Part shown: positions 12,892 through 13,277 of the stretch, piece after piece
Position numbering within the stretch: position 1 is the stretch's first letter
How the letters are laid out: each line of letters begins with the position of its first letter
Assembly (NCBI GenBank): GCA_016932895.1
Contig: JAFGCA010000207.1
Location: 1-13,277, forward strand
DNA length: 13,277 bases
Direction: 5' to 3'
From: Sedimentisphaerales bacterium
Lineage (GTDB): Bacteria > Planctomycetota > Phycisphaerae > Sedimentisphaerales > SG8-4
The notes under the pieces: generated by a model
What the model was told of the DNA's origin: nothing
Databases searched by the model: none
Seen by the model: only the letters and a program-made list of their open reading frames with translations
Program-made: the position numbers and the translations under genes

Positions 12892-13277
12892 TCAGCGCCG
12901 CAGTACGCGGCGCGGATCGAGCCGGGACAGGAGGTGTCCGCAGAAATCGGTCAGGCGCATCAGCCGTAATCCGTAGTCGAGCATCCGCAGCTCGAAATCC
13001 TTCGGCAGGGCCGCCCGGGCTTGCGCGATTCGTTCGGCCGCCTTATCCGTCTGTCCGGTCACGACGTACACAAGCGACGAATCCCTCAAAGCCGCTTCGT
13101 GGCCGGCGTCCAGCTCCAGCGCCCGCGAGAAGAACCGCTCGGCGTCGTCGAAATGTGCCTTGTTCGCGGTGGCCACGCCCAGGTAGTAGTAGGCATCGGC
13201 GTTGCTCTTGTCGTAGCCGGTCGCGCGGAGCAGGCATTGCACCGCGTGGTCCGGGTCGCCGATGGTCAGCAGCATGG
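12892..13277 (-). CDS. TPR-repeat protein, C-terminal part (5' truncated)
   Basis: The visible end of a tetratricopeptide-repeat protein, about 128 residues; the frame is open to the window edge, so the ATG at 13275 is probably internal. Seen: at least two TPR-like units, one around NADAYYYLGVATANKAHFDD followed by AERFFSRALELD, and a second, weaker one around EAALRDSSLVYVVTGQTDKA. The chain ends in a basic RLDPRRVLRR tail. TPR proteins are protein-binding scaffolds; the partner and any enzymatic domain would be upstream, outside the window. It reads toward the adaptor operon on the same strand, but the 412-base gap and the separate promoter argue against co-transcription. Confidence 0.8.
   Translation of the reverse strand, partial: MLLTIGDPDHAVQCLLRATGYDKSNADAYYYLGVATANKAHFDDAERFFSRALELDAGHEAALRDSSLVYVVTGQTDKAAERIAQARAALPKDFELRMLDYGLRLMRLTDFCGHLLSRLDPRRVLRR

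Overview
The window is a GC-rich, densely packed bacterial chromosome segment with no mobile element, CRISPR array or phage gene that I can see. A signal-peptide-bearing GH106-type glycoside hydrolase, an SGLT-like sodium/solute symporter and a MacA/MacB-type export pair point to a Gram-negative polysaccharide degrader. A member of the PVC group, perhaps a planctomycete, is my best guess. That is an inference from gene content; no phylogenetic marker in the window proves it.

Layout from left to right. (1) 1-1482, + strand: the C-terminal part of a sodium/solute symporter, cut by the window edge. It meets the next operon tail to tail across a 20-base gap. (2) 3644 down to 1503, - strand: a redox operon of thioredoxin (trxA), thioredoxin reductase (trxB) and a short-chain dehydrogenase, preceded by a clear sigma70-type promoter (TTGACA, 17-base spacer, TAGTAT) at 3697-3725. 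(3) 8995 down to 3862, - strand: tRNA-Leu(UAA), then a DRE-TIM acyltransferase of the isopropylmalate/homocitrate/Re-citrate synthase group, a HAD-family hydrolase and a secreted 932-residue glycoside hydrolase. The three protein genes lie 30 and 42 bases apart and could share transcripts starting upstream of the tRNA. A nested inverted repeat after the hydrolase separates this unit from the trx promoter. (4) 12678 down to 9150, - strand: a promoter with a perfect TATAAT box, a possible 43-codon Arg-rich small ORF with a strong ribosome-binding site, a HlyD/MacA-like adaptor with an unusual C-terminal tail, a perfect intercistronic hairpin, a MacB/FtsX-like permease, and a probable terminator. 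No ABC ATPase gene lies beside the adaptor and permease. (5) 12892-13277, - strand: the C-terminal end of a TPR protein, cut by the right edge.

How the genes work together: TrxB uses NADPH to keep TrxA reduced, and the SDR is probably another NAD(P)H-dependent enzyme expressed with them. The adaptor and permease would form a tripartite-type export or envelope-stress pump, using an ATPase encoded elsewhere. The glycoside hydrolase releases sugar (probably rhamnose) from glycans outside the cytoplasm; the symporter at the left edge could import sugars, but nothing in the window ties the two together. Most of the window is ordinary. The parts most worth a second look are the small ORF leading the exporter operon, the LTXXQ-like tail on the adaptor, and the identity of the acyltransferase behind the tRNA.
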